Part shown: positions 13,601 through 24,788 of the stretch, piece by piece
How the letters are laid out: the number at the start of each line of letters is the position of its first letter
How positions within the stretch are numbered: the first letter of the stretch is position 1
Source of the DNA: Smittia aterrima
Lineage: Eukaryota > Arthropoda > Insecta > Diptera > Chironomidae
Assembly (NCBI GenBank): GCA_033063855.1
Contig: CP093829.1
Location: forward strand, 6,830,243 to 6,894,242
DNA: 64,000 nucleotides
Direction of reading: 5' to 3'
Notes under the pieces: generated by a model
What the model saw: the letters and a program-made list of their open reading frames with translations, nothing else
Databases searched by the model: none
Told to the model about the DNA's origin: nothing
Translations under genes and position numbers: made by a program

Positions 13601-16600
13601 CAAATGCCGGTTTTTCTTCGGCTGAATATTCGCTCAACAACACAAGAAACTCACGTAGTCCACAACAGCCCGAATCAAGTCCCCAGCTGGCTAGTCCGCA
13701 GGTTCCAAGTCCACAGGGCCAAACTCTCGACCTCAGCGTAAACAGAATCTCGCAAAGGTAATAAAACATTTTTATTTATTTATTTCCCTCCATGATCGCT
13801 AATTGTCCCGAAGCTCATCCGGGAACGAATCTTCGGAATCTTCTCAATCAACACAAGAGAAAGAAATGAAATCTTGTGAACATAAAATTGTTAAAGTATG
13901 TTAATAAAATAGCTTCGAGTAGATTTTATGTTTCTCCCTTTGTTGTGTATGGATAATGCCGTAATTTTGAGGGGTTTTGTATGCTTAATGTGCCACTTAA
14001 AACATTTTTATGCTAAAAATGATATAAAATTATCCTTTGGCAAGGTGGCGAATTGTTTTATGATTTTCGGAGTGAGCACGAGAAAGAGAAAAAGAATTAT
14101 ACGGCTCTACATGACAACGGCGCATTAATTCAGTCAACATAAGAATTATATGTTAAAAATGTGTTGTTGTTGTTGAATCACTCCGCTCCACTCTTCTCCA
14201 AAACATTAATCATCCCCTAAAATTTCCACAGAAACAAGATTTAAGTAGAGTACGAAGACAGAGAATTAAGTTCCTCCGCAAAGCTCTTTAAAATTTTAAA
14301 TTTATTTTTCTTTCGCCAAAATTTATTTCAGCGGATCTGCTGAGAGCCCTTACCAAGCGCAAACGGAAAACACCAGCTCATCGACACCACATGCTAATGG
14401 ATTTTTATCCCGTTCACCGCAAACGGAGCCAGTTGACTTCAGTGGACCGCGAACGATGGGCTTCGGTCTCATTGGGCCAACACCATACAGTCGCGAATCA
14501 ACGCCAGATAGCGGTGGCTCTCATTACATCGACAACTTTCGTGATCCGAATGGTGAGAGCGTGGAAAAGTTTATCCAAATGAAATGTGAAAATACTTTAT
14601 TTTTTTGTTTTGATAATGTGTAAAGCAGGTTATAGTCCACATCCAACATACGGAATGGTCGTTCAGCCAGATTATGCAAACACTTATCCCGGCTACGGTC
14701 CTAATGCTTATCAATGTAGCGGTCCGTATGGAAGTTCACTGGGCCCAGGTGTTTATCCAGTCTCATCAGTACCAAGTCCGTACTCACCAACGACAACATC
14801 GTGCTATGCAATGCCACCCCCACAGCATTTGCCGTCGCATGACAAATTGCTCTCAAAGGACGGGTGAGTGTCTTGGAGAACAAGAAATTAAGTTATTTAT
14901 TTTAAGAAAAAGGTTTTCTTGGAAATAATATTTACACATGACTTATACATGTACATAAATTTACAATATTCTCCTCTCTCTCCGTCTCTCTTAAGTTAAG
15001 TTATAGTTTGAAATTCATTTAATTCCAAGAACCCAAGAAAGGATTTACTTTGAGCTTATGTAAAATAATTGAGTTTTATGTTTTATTGCCATGTTGTCCT
15101 CTTTTCTTTATACTCGTAATATGAGAGATGATGACTTTCTCCCCTTAATTATGACATTTAAAATTTAAATTTAAATTTGGGCCAATTCCACAGATGCAGC
15201 CACGAATAATTTCATAGTTTTTCTTATAGATATTGCACTGACGAGCCAGCCGAAGAATTCCTGTTATTCAGTAGGCAAGCAATCCACGTCTTTAGAAAAA
15301 CGAAATCAAAATTAAAAAAATTCTCAATGCACAAGCTTAAAAGAAATATAAAAAAAAAACAATTCAAAGCATTTGACATTCTTCCCACCCACGCACATAA
15401 CAAACAAACATTCTTCACCTTCTTGAATCATTTAAATCTGATCAAGTGATTATTTTTTCTTTTATATTTTGATCAAAAGTGCAAATATTTTTTTCTTCTT
15501 CTTGTTTTGTTATTTTTTTGTTTTCGCGATTATTTAAATAACGCGGCATCTAAATAAGCCTATCTAGAGATACTTAATATTTTTTTTTGTGTCATTCTAA
15601 GAAGGGGACACTCTTAATTTAAGTCACAAACTGTCTTGGAATTAAATTTATTTCTTTTCGCGAGGAGACTTCTTCTTCATCATTTTCTTTTAAACGAAAT
15701 ATCGAAACGTCCCTTTGAGCAGAAGTTCATCCAATTTAAATTTAAATAAAATTAGAGATTCTCAATCCTATTGAAGCGTAGAAGGAAGAAAATAAGAAAG
15801 AACTCAAAAGTCTTAAAAATATTTATCTCTCTCTTGAAATTACCTACGCTTTCTTAAATTTCATTGATTATGTCATGAGCACGCAATTAAAGACTGAAAA
15901 ACTTTTGCTCCTTCTTCTCTCGTCTCGAGAATAGATAGATGAGAAATTAAAGTATCTTCGAATGTCTTTAAAATATTAAATTTTTAATGTATTTTCCATC
16001 ATTCTGAGGGTTGTATTATTACGGAAGCTGCTGCTGCTCGAGGTTGGGAGAATGAGGAGAGAGTTAACATTCTTTTAACACAAGTAAACAGACAACGAAG
16101 CGAAAATCATTAAAATTAGGGGACTCCTTTACTTATATTAAAAGTTGTCTGATAATGAGAAAAATGTGTAAATATAGAACATCAAACCCCATCGAGAGTG
16201 TATATGAGGCAACAAAAAGATAATGAAAATCACATGATTGGGAGTAAAAAAGGGAAGTCTCCACTAAAGATGTGAAGGGCTTTAAAAAGGATACACGGAA
16301 AATATTTTATCGTTTAATTTTACTCATAGTCATGCTCAATCCAATTTACTTTTAAGCTCTCTTTGAGATTAAAATATTAATTAACTTCAAATTTCTGCTT
16401 TCATTTTCTACTTTAATCAGTCTTCCCGGTTGTCCTCGGAACGACAGAGGTTTACAGTCTCATTCGCAAGAGCTCAAGTGTCCTACGCCAGGATGTGACG
16501 GATCCGGTAAGCACGAAGTCGAATGAAGAAATTAAAAATCATCAAATCAGATTATGCTATCATTTCTCTAACAAATTTATTTATTCTAAAGGACACGTAA

Positions 16601-19600
16601 CTGGCAATTATTCATCACACCGCAGTTTATCTGGATGTCCACGTGCCAATAAGCCAAAAAGCAAACCCCGAGATGGACAAGATTCCGAACCTTTACGGTA
16701 TGATGATGACGATGATGAAAAAATATTATTTCACTGTCGACAGAATGAAGAGTTGATTGTGATTAAATCATTTTATTTACAATTCTTTATCTCGTCCCTT
16801 AAAATCAGGTGCCCAATCCCGAACTGTGATGGATCAGGTATGTTGATGTGGAAAATATCTCGTCGGACGAGTTGACAATGATTCTCTTCTCGCTCTCTTC
16901 ACAGGTCACTCTACAGGAAAATTTCTATCACACAGAAGGTAAAGGTTAATTGAAATTTAGATGCGTGCGTTCATTTTTTTTTGTTAAATTTAATTTTTAA
17001 CCTTTTCCTCTTTTAAATAATTATCATTTTTATGTGGAATAAAAGATTTAAAAGGTCGTTTCTCGCAAGTCGAGCATCGCTGTTGAAGCCAAAGTAAATT
17101 TTTCATGAAACCACACGGTTCAAACATGAGGTTGCTATCTGACGAGAAGTATTTTTTTATGAATTTTATCTCTTGATAAAGTAAATACAAAAAAAAAGAT
17201 AAAAATGCTTTAAACAGAGAGAACAAAGATTGGACGAGAAAAGTTTTGTTTGGTGAAATAAATTGCTCATCTCGACGACGATTTGCAGAGAAATGACTTT
17301 CCCGACGGGATTTTCGTCTCCCGTCTTAAGCGAGAGAAGGAAATCTAGAAAATATTTTCCTTCAATTATTTCCTAACCGTTTCATCATTAAAACTTCTAC
17401 TAGTGCTTCTGGATGTCCGATTGCGAACCGTAACAAAATGAGAGTCCTTGAGAATGGAGGAACAATTGAGCAACATAAAGCAGCAGTAGCAGTGGCAACT
17501 GCGATGAAATTTGATGGCGTGAATTGCCCCACGCCGGGATGTGACGGTGAGCCAACTTCCCATACATTGTGTAACGCTGTTTAGGGTGAAAGGGTTGAAA
17601 TGGGTGTGGAGGGGTTGGAAAGTTTAACCTCCACGACAGCTTAAATATTCAGAAACCTAAGCACCCACTGGTAACAAAACGCAACATGAAACACGAAGCT
17701 ATACAAAGCTATCGCGTTACGCAATCCATGGACGTTTCCTAACATTTCACACCTACAATTAAATGTAATTTTCATTTAGGAACAGGTCATATAAACGGAA
17801 CTTTTTTAACGCATAGATCTTTGTCTGGATGTCCGGCAGCAGCACAAGGCATCAAGAAACCAAAATTTGACGATATTTCCGTATCCGTATATCCGAAAGG
17901 CTACATAACAGGTTGGTACCATCTAAGTTAAGCTTAATTTTAATGTGAACAAGTCAAAATTCGATCGGAATCTCGCGAAAGCATAATTAATGTCACAACA
18001 CAACACACGAAGTGTGTTTGTTTTATTCAATTGAAGTAAACCTCGCTTTCAATTCATTCGACGTCAAAATCTTAAACGTAAATCTCTAAATCGTTTAACT
18101 GCAAAAGGCAGAAAACGTTAATAAACAAATTAAATAATTCATGCGAGATTATGTTCTGCGGTGTATTCAGCAGCTCAAACTATTCAAAATCGCAAATTAT
18201 GTGGCATTAAACAATTTTACGTTTTAATGACTGCAAAGTTATTGTGTCTGCCGTAAAATATCTTTCTCACCTCTCACTCTCTCTCTCTTTCTTTCTCTGT
18301 GAACACACAATATTAATAATAATAATAAAAATAATCAATTAAAGCGATAAATAGATATTAGAGGAGATTACTCTTTGGCATGAAAAGAAATTAATGTTGG
18401 AATGAATTTCAATTTAACAGTTAATAAACAATACGAAATGTTTCTCACGTAATGTTCTATTAAAGTTATTGCCCGTTGAGTGTTTCAAAGTGAGGAAAGA
18501 GACTACAGGTAGAATCGATTTACTTTAAATTCAAGGCAGCAACACATGAGATTACGCAAATTGCAAAATTGAGGAGATACTTTGCGAGAGATAAAAGAAA
18601 TTGCGTCAGCTGCGGGAATATTTTGTTCTTTTTTACTTTCGTAAGTCGTAGTTGAGAGTCTGTAAACTAAAAAAGATATTTTTTGACAAACACAACAAGC
18701 AAAGAGGGAAACGACGATAAGTCTAATGAATTTTAAGAAAATATTGCGCAGAATATAAAGCGCAAAGCATAGAAATCTCGAATGGACCAAAAGATTTTCT
18801 TATTTTCCCGTCGGGAAAAATGTTTTAACGCAAAACAAAAACGAGAGAAGCAAGGAAGCCAAAGCAAAGGAGAAGTTTCAATTTATTTCTCGTGATGTCA
18901 GTTTTTTTAAATATTCATTACTTGAAATTCTCTCCCCAAAGAGCCCGAAAAAGAAGAAATTACAATAATTAAGCTTTCGACTGACTCATGCATTTTTCAT
19001 TTACGAGCGAAGAGAATTCGATGATTTTACTATTTTCCGAGTTGAAAAATAAATTTGTTCTCTAAAGTTTCAATTTGAAACAAAAAAAAAACAGAAAAAT
19101 TTAAACTAATTTTCTGCTTATCTCACTCCGTTCTTTCCATTCATGTTTAGGTATGGAAATGATGTTGAATGCTCCCAATACTATTGCACCTAATGGTGAA
19201 GATTTGATGACATTAGAAGCTGAAATTTCTGAGTTGCAACGTGAAAACGCTCGCGTGGAATCACAAATGCTAAGACTTAAAACAGATATCAGCGCAATGG
19301 AATCACATTTGAACCATGGCGAAAGGGTATGTTTCTCAAAGAGCAGGTTGGTTCAGGCAGAAAATTAGTTGTAATTTAAAACTCTATTACATGTCTAAGA
19401 AGATTCGCATAGCGAGATTACTTATAGTAAATTTGATTCTTTCGCTTTTATTTGCGCTTTAATGAGGCGGAAAGAAATAAAAAACAATTTTTTCGAGTTC
19501 AATTGCTTATAAAACGAAGAAATAAAATCATTGAATGATTGACTTTGTTCAGATATATTTCCGGTTGGTGATGCAAACTGTCGCTTGTCTTTGAAATTGT

Positions 19601-21563
19601 AGATCTCTTGATACTTTTACTTCTTTCTTTCTGTTTTGCGAAAAAATATAAAAACACGTAAAAGAATTTTAAGTCGAAGGGGGAAGACGACGACGACGAC
19701 AAAGCTGCTAGTACACGCTTCGAAATTTAAAACTATTGAATTTTCCCCTTACGTCAAAGTACAGAAGAATCTCTCTTTCTCTAGTTCTCTGTGTGTCTGA
19801 CTAACATGTCGAGGGGTCGAATTTTTTCCCTCGCATTGTGTGTGCCCATTAAAGTCAAGAGAACTAATAATTATTTTAGTGAGTTCTTATCCACTGCTAA
19901 CGATATCAATTGTGAGTTTCTCTCCTGTCGAAATTAACGTGTAAATTCCTTTTGCGAGTGTCGTAAACAAAGGCCCAAATCACTGCAATAAAACTTTTGC
20001 TCTGTCCTTATCTTGTCAACAGAAATTCTCCCAAAAGGAATTTTAATTCAAGATTTTTCAAAGTCTCACGTAGCTTTAATTTACTCGACATTAGGTGTCG
20101 ACTGGTTGCTTCATCTGAGATGACTTTGTATTATTTTTTCACTTTTATTTCTCCCCCAACTTGAAGTCAGTGGTGAATCGACAATTCGCAAAAAATTTAA
20201 AATAATTTGGTTTGAGCGGGACAAACGTGCGAAAATATTTTAGAAATTTGTCGAATTGAAAGTTTGCGGTTGACTCAAATCCTTTAGTTGCCAAATTACT
20301 CAGTTAGAGAAGACAAAGACAGGTCGGTGAAAACTCTTGACGTTGTTTTATTTGCATACAAATTTCCCGAAAAGTATCAAAACTATTTTCGAAATTGAAT
20401 GGGCACAAAATGTTAAATTCAATTTCAATTTCCAAAGACGAGGAAAATTTCGTCTTTCGTTACTTTCTTGGTCTTTAGAAGATTGCGAGACGACAACGAT
20501 GAGGCTGAGAGAGGTTTCTTTGGTAGTTTTTGGCTGGCAATAATTTATTTATTAGTTTCATAAGACATTTGAACTCAACCCAAGGCCATGAAAACAATCA
20601 AAGAATTTCTCTCCTAAAGTTCACGTTTATTGTCTTGAAACTTTCTTCAACGTCGTCGAAGTCGAAGAAAGTAAAATCCAATAAACTCGCAAACAAAATT
20701 CATAAACTTTCTGCTCGACTTTAAGTTTTCTTGCTCAAGTTTGGACATTTTCGGCTCGAAATCAATGCTCGCCGGATGTGAAACTTAAACGGTTTCTAAC
20801 TTTAACACGAAGAACGCAGACTTTAAGCGCCAGAAAGTGAGTGAGAGAGAGACAGTGAGACGAAGTTTTATTAAAACTCTTTAAACGATCATAAAATTCT
20901 TAAGATTTAAATGAAAAGTTCTAGAAATTCTGAAAAGCCGTCGGGACTTTGCTAACATGCGCACAATAAAACAAGAAAATCAATGCTGCCTTCGGAAAAG
21001 TTTTTGTTTTTGCGAATTTCTTCTTACAACAAAATTTTTCTCGTCTGATTTTTCTCTATATTAAAACATAAACTTCCCATTGGGCATGATCGTTTTCTAG
21101 AAAAAGAAAACAATAAAAAAAAGCTCACATAACCACTGAAAAAAGCTCTTGTTCGTGAAGAAACGCCCTTAGGAGTAGGATCCACCTTGCAGTTTATGTT
21201 TTTTTTCCTTCTTCATTGCTCGTGCCACGAACAGCATTTAACTGCAGAATTGCGCAATGACTTCAAACGTATCGAGTAAAAACTCAAATTATCAGAGCGA
21301 TTATGCAATGATTGCATGTAGCGCGAGTGTGTTTAACTAACTTTGGGCGTTTTGCGAATCATGTAAATTGAGGAATTCACATTTCCCTCTTTGTTTCGTT
21401 GCAGGAAAATGTAATGATTTCTCAAAAGACTAATTTGAGTGATTACTACAAAAGTTTGCGCTCAAATGTCATTTCACTTCTTGAACATAGTCACCGGCCA
21501 AGCGATCAATCACATGGAAAGAAGCAACAGGAAAGGGTTGAGTCGTACACACCGAAGCTTTAA
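10669..21563 (+). CDS. MYT1/MYT1L/ST18-family CCHHC zinc-finger transcription factor, 17 coding exons, 985 aa
   Basis: Exons: 10669-10999, 11699-11725, 11815-11863, 11925-11965, 12395-12580, 12687-13379, 13448-13757, 14332-14552, 14629-14863, 16421-16506, 16592-16697, 16809-16837, 16905-16938, 17404-17546, 17780-17911, 19151-19326, 21405-21563. All joins are GT-AG and in phase. Five fingers show the family signature CPxxGCxGxGH then HRSxSGCP: two N-terminal (exons 2-4 and 5) and three clustered (exons 10-15). Between the groups is a Ser/Pro-rich low-complexity region with a CtBP-like motif, PVIDLS, near residues 480-485. The C-terminus is a coiled coil (EISELQRENARVESQMLRL), as in vertebrate members. 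Family members are nuclear DNA-binding regulators of neuronal differentiation that recruit corepressors; this role is inferred. This is not the fly kinase also called Myt1. The start is the first in-frame ATG after a leader acceptor, with a stop just upstream in frame. Confidence 0.9.
14864..16420 (+). other. MYT1-like intron lacking an expected half-finger exon
   Basis: This 1.56 kb intron precedes an exon that begins with the C-terminal half of a CCHHC finger (SLPGCP-type). I read it for a CPxxGC...GH...HR coding segment with flanking splice sites and found none. It is AT-rich with homopolymer runs and a short AAATTT repeat near 15160. Confidence 0.55.
17912..19150 (+). other. MYT1-like intron, nothing recognised
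   Basis: The donor follows the last zinc-finger exon and the acceptor precedes the coiled-coil exon. It has CT-rich and ATA microsatellite tracts near 18270-18350 and one CCGTCGG word at 18808. No coding or RNA gene was seen. Confidence 0.6.
19327..21404 (+). other. Last MYT1-like intron, nothing recognised
   Basis: This 2.1 kb intron lies between the two C-terminal coding exons. One CCGTCGG word lies at 20938. No other gene, repeat or RNA was recognised on either strand. Confidence 0.6.
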
Positions 21564-24500
21564 CCTTGTTATCTCAACGACGAGTATGTGTCTCAACTCA
21601 ATGAAATTTAAGTGTTACAGCAGTTCCCCCCCCAAGTCGGCCCCCCTTTGAAGTTTTTAGGAAGAAACTTTTATCAAGTTTTTGTGTTGCGAGAGAAGAA
21701 TTTTTTTAAGAAGCAACTTTGTTATCTCCTCCAACTTTTCATCTTTCTCAACCATGCAAACGTCTGGGACTCGACGAAGACTTTCCCAGTCGAGGGAGGA
21801 ATTTTCTCTTTATTTGACAATAAAACTATCAAGCGAATGACGTCACGTAGGTTTTGGATTAAACCTAAAACTCGAAATGTATTTTAAACAATGTGTTTAT
21901 AGTTTTAGAAGGTGAGTGAAGAAACTTTTAAATGTTTTAGAACTCTCCTTTGTCTGTTGTCGAGAAATATTTGAACTGAAGTGTTGAAAGGTCACTTAAA
22001 CTCCGAGCAGAAGATTGCACGAAGGTTTTAAACATTTCTCACGACTGTTTCGGTTTTTAATGGCAACGCCCATGGCGACTTCTTTTATGCTCAAGCGTGG
22101 CGTCATTTCTGATTTCTCACGAGAACTTTATAAGAGAGTGATAACTTTTTCGTGTAGCACTGGGACGTGTAACATTTGAAATTTTAATATCCACTGCTAG
22201 ATTCTTGAGATGAACGATTGAATGGCTAACTACGCGACTTGTTGTGTTAATATATTCTGTGCAAATAAAAAATGATTGCGTTCTTAAAAATACGAAGAAA
22301 AAAATCAAATCAAAAATAAATGTAAATATTCTCAATACACACACACACACACTTCAACATCTTTTTAATTAAAAGTTCACGAGATGTGAAAGTTATAATG
22401 AAAAAAAAAATCTTCAATGTGATTAGGATTAAATGAAAAAAAAAAGCTAAAATGACTTTAATCAAAAATACTAAATTGACTTGGACACGAATAATGATTT
22501 CTTGTTGAAGTAAAAAGAGTAAAAGTTGCAGTTTTAGGTTAATTCAGTATTTAATGAACGAGAGAAATGAATTTAAATGTAAAAGGATTAAACATCAAAC
22601 CAGACTTTGGATTAAAATCTGTTTCGTTCTATTGTCATTTATTCGGATTATTACCGTTCGTCCAAATGTTCTTTGTTTCCATTTGCTCGACTTTTAAATG
22701 AGCCTAGAGAGATAGTTACAGACAAACCAAAGAACTTGTATCTGGGGCTGCTTCAAACCAAAACAATTAAGTTTTTGTAATATTTTACGAGCGTGTGAGG
22801 TTGACGAGACGTGAAGAACATAAAAGCTAATTACTTGAAAGTTCAGAGAGAGAGAGAGAAAGAGAGATAGAGCTCAACCAACCCTATTTACCCAAAAACA
22901 TCTTTTCGGCTCCTGTTTTTTGAATTAACTTCAATTAAAATCTCTCCATTGAGATGCCCGCATATCACTCTTCACTCCGATGATTTTGTATGATAGATTT
23001 GAGTCACATAAATATAAATAAATATTAAAACTGAGATGAAAGTAAAAATGAATGTTCATTATATGTAAAACATATTTTAATCTTAGAAGTCGACACGATA
23101 GCCGATTACTTCAAATTCATTCCCACAGAATATGTTTGATAATTATAGTTGTAGAGCTCTGTAGAAAAATAAATAAATTATTAATAAAATGAACCTTGAT
23201 GCAAGCAAAATGATGAAATCTTTTTAATTTTCGAGAATTTATTTCAGAAGTTTCGGGATTTTTCTACGCTTTGAGCTTTTCCCGAAAAGAAAAGTTTTCT
23301 TTTTGACAAACTCAAAGTCTACTTTCGAACTTAAAACATAAACAAATCCAGAACTTTCTAGAACAAGAAGAAGAAGTAACTCAAACTTTGATGAGTCGCA
23401 AACGTTTGACGACTTTCTGCACTTAAAGTTTGTTGTCCTACGATTGTTTGTCAAATCGTCTCACTTCGAAGACTTTGGAAGTTTTCCATCAATCGCGATG
23501 TTTCGTCAAAGTTTCTGTTTAAAAAGTTTAAAGAAAAATTAAAGAGTTCATGCTTGAGGCAAGGACGGATGTAGTAAAACCATTAACTTCTCAAAATTTT
23601 CCATAAAATATCGCATCCTTTGTGTAATAATTATCACGCGGAAACTTCATCAAAGGCGAATTCATTGTTGAGACATTTTCTTAGAAGTCGCAAATGAGCG
23701 AGGTCTCCCCTCAGACAACGACGGCTGTGGATTTTAATTTTCACGCCAAAACTTTCTTTTTTTTTAATTTTTCTCGCGCGAAAACAAATCTGCTCCATCT
23801 TCACGAAATAAACTTTTCCTAAAATTCAGAAAAGCTCTACAAACCCCACAAGTGGAAAAAAGCTTCAATCCTCGATCCTGCGCATAAACTTTTCATTCCA
23901 GTTTTCAATCCGTCACAGTCTTATTGTGTCAGTAGTTTGAATGCACAAGGAATTCGAACAAGTTGGTCGCTTGGTTGTTTGAATAAAATTATCTTTAGAT
24001 TAAATCTTCTTAGAGATTAGACGCGAGTGTTTGTTCAACAGAAGCGACTTCTAGTTCATTAACGAATAACGATTAACATTAAAAACATTTCAAGTTGTCA
24101 GTGATAGCAATCGAAGTGAGAAAAAAGCTTTTCTGGTCAAGATAGTGGAACTTTCAAAAGAGGAAACGATAATTAGATGAAAAACTTTTCCGACATTACT
24201 TCGCGACTCATTCTTCGCAAATTCGCAATCAAAGTCTTCGCGTTTACTCATGAAAAGTTTATGAGTTAGAAGAAAATTTCAGTGTAAGAGTGAGAAGAGA
24301 TCTAATCGACAGAGCAGAAGCGAGCGGAGAAGATAAAATGCAAAAAAGTTAATAAGAATCTCTGTACTAGATTGTGCAACTTTCTTTTTTTTACTTTTCG
24401 CAAAAGCTTTCGAGCTGTAATAACTCGAAAGCATAAAAATTATTTTAATCGTTTAGGAGAAGCAAATAAAATTAAAGTAAATTGTTGAGCAATTAAAAAA

Positions 24501-24788
24501 CATTTCCGCGATTAAGGAAAAAAACGTAGAAAGCTCACGAAAGCGCGTTGTCCAACTTTTATCAGTGCCCGTGTAAAATTAATGGCAGTGCTTGTGATTT
24601 ATGCAAAGTGTTGTTGTTTTTGTATGGGTGTGTGATTATATTTAACAAATTACTCGACGACGCTATGACTTCGCTGCTGCTATCAAGATGATACTGATGA
24701 ACCTTTGACATGTTCACCCTCCGTGTCTTGCTTGTGAACAAAAAAGAAATTTAGAAAATAAATTCTCGCAGAAGAGAAGGAATTAAGA
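21564..24788. other. Intergenic: MYT1-like 3' UTR, then mmd promoter region
   Basis: It follows the MYT1-like stop codon. Two unusual C runs (8 and 6 bases) lie at about 21625-21646. Small CA and GA microsatellites occur near 22336 and 22845. Several AATAAA-like words occur in the 22.2-23.2 kb stretch, but none is clearly the poly(A) signal. The leader and promoter of the downstream ADAM gene must lie toward the right end. TCAGT words near 23930 and 24098 could be initiators, without further support. Confidence 0.5.
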
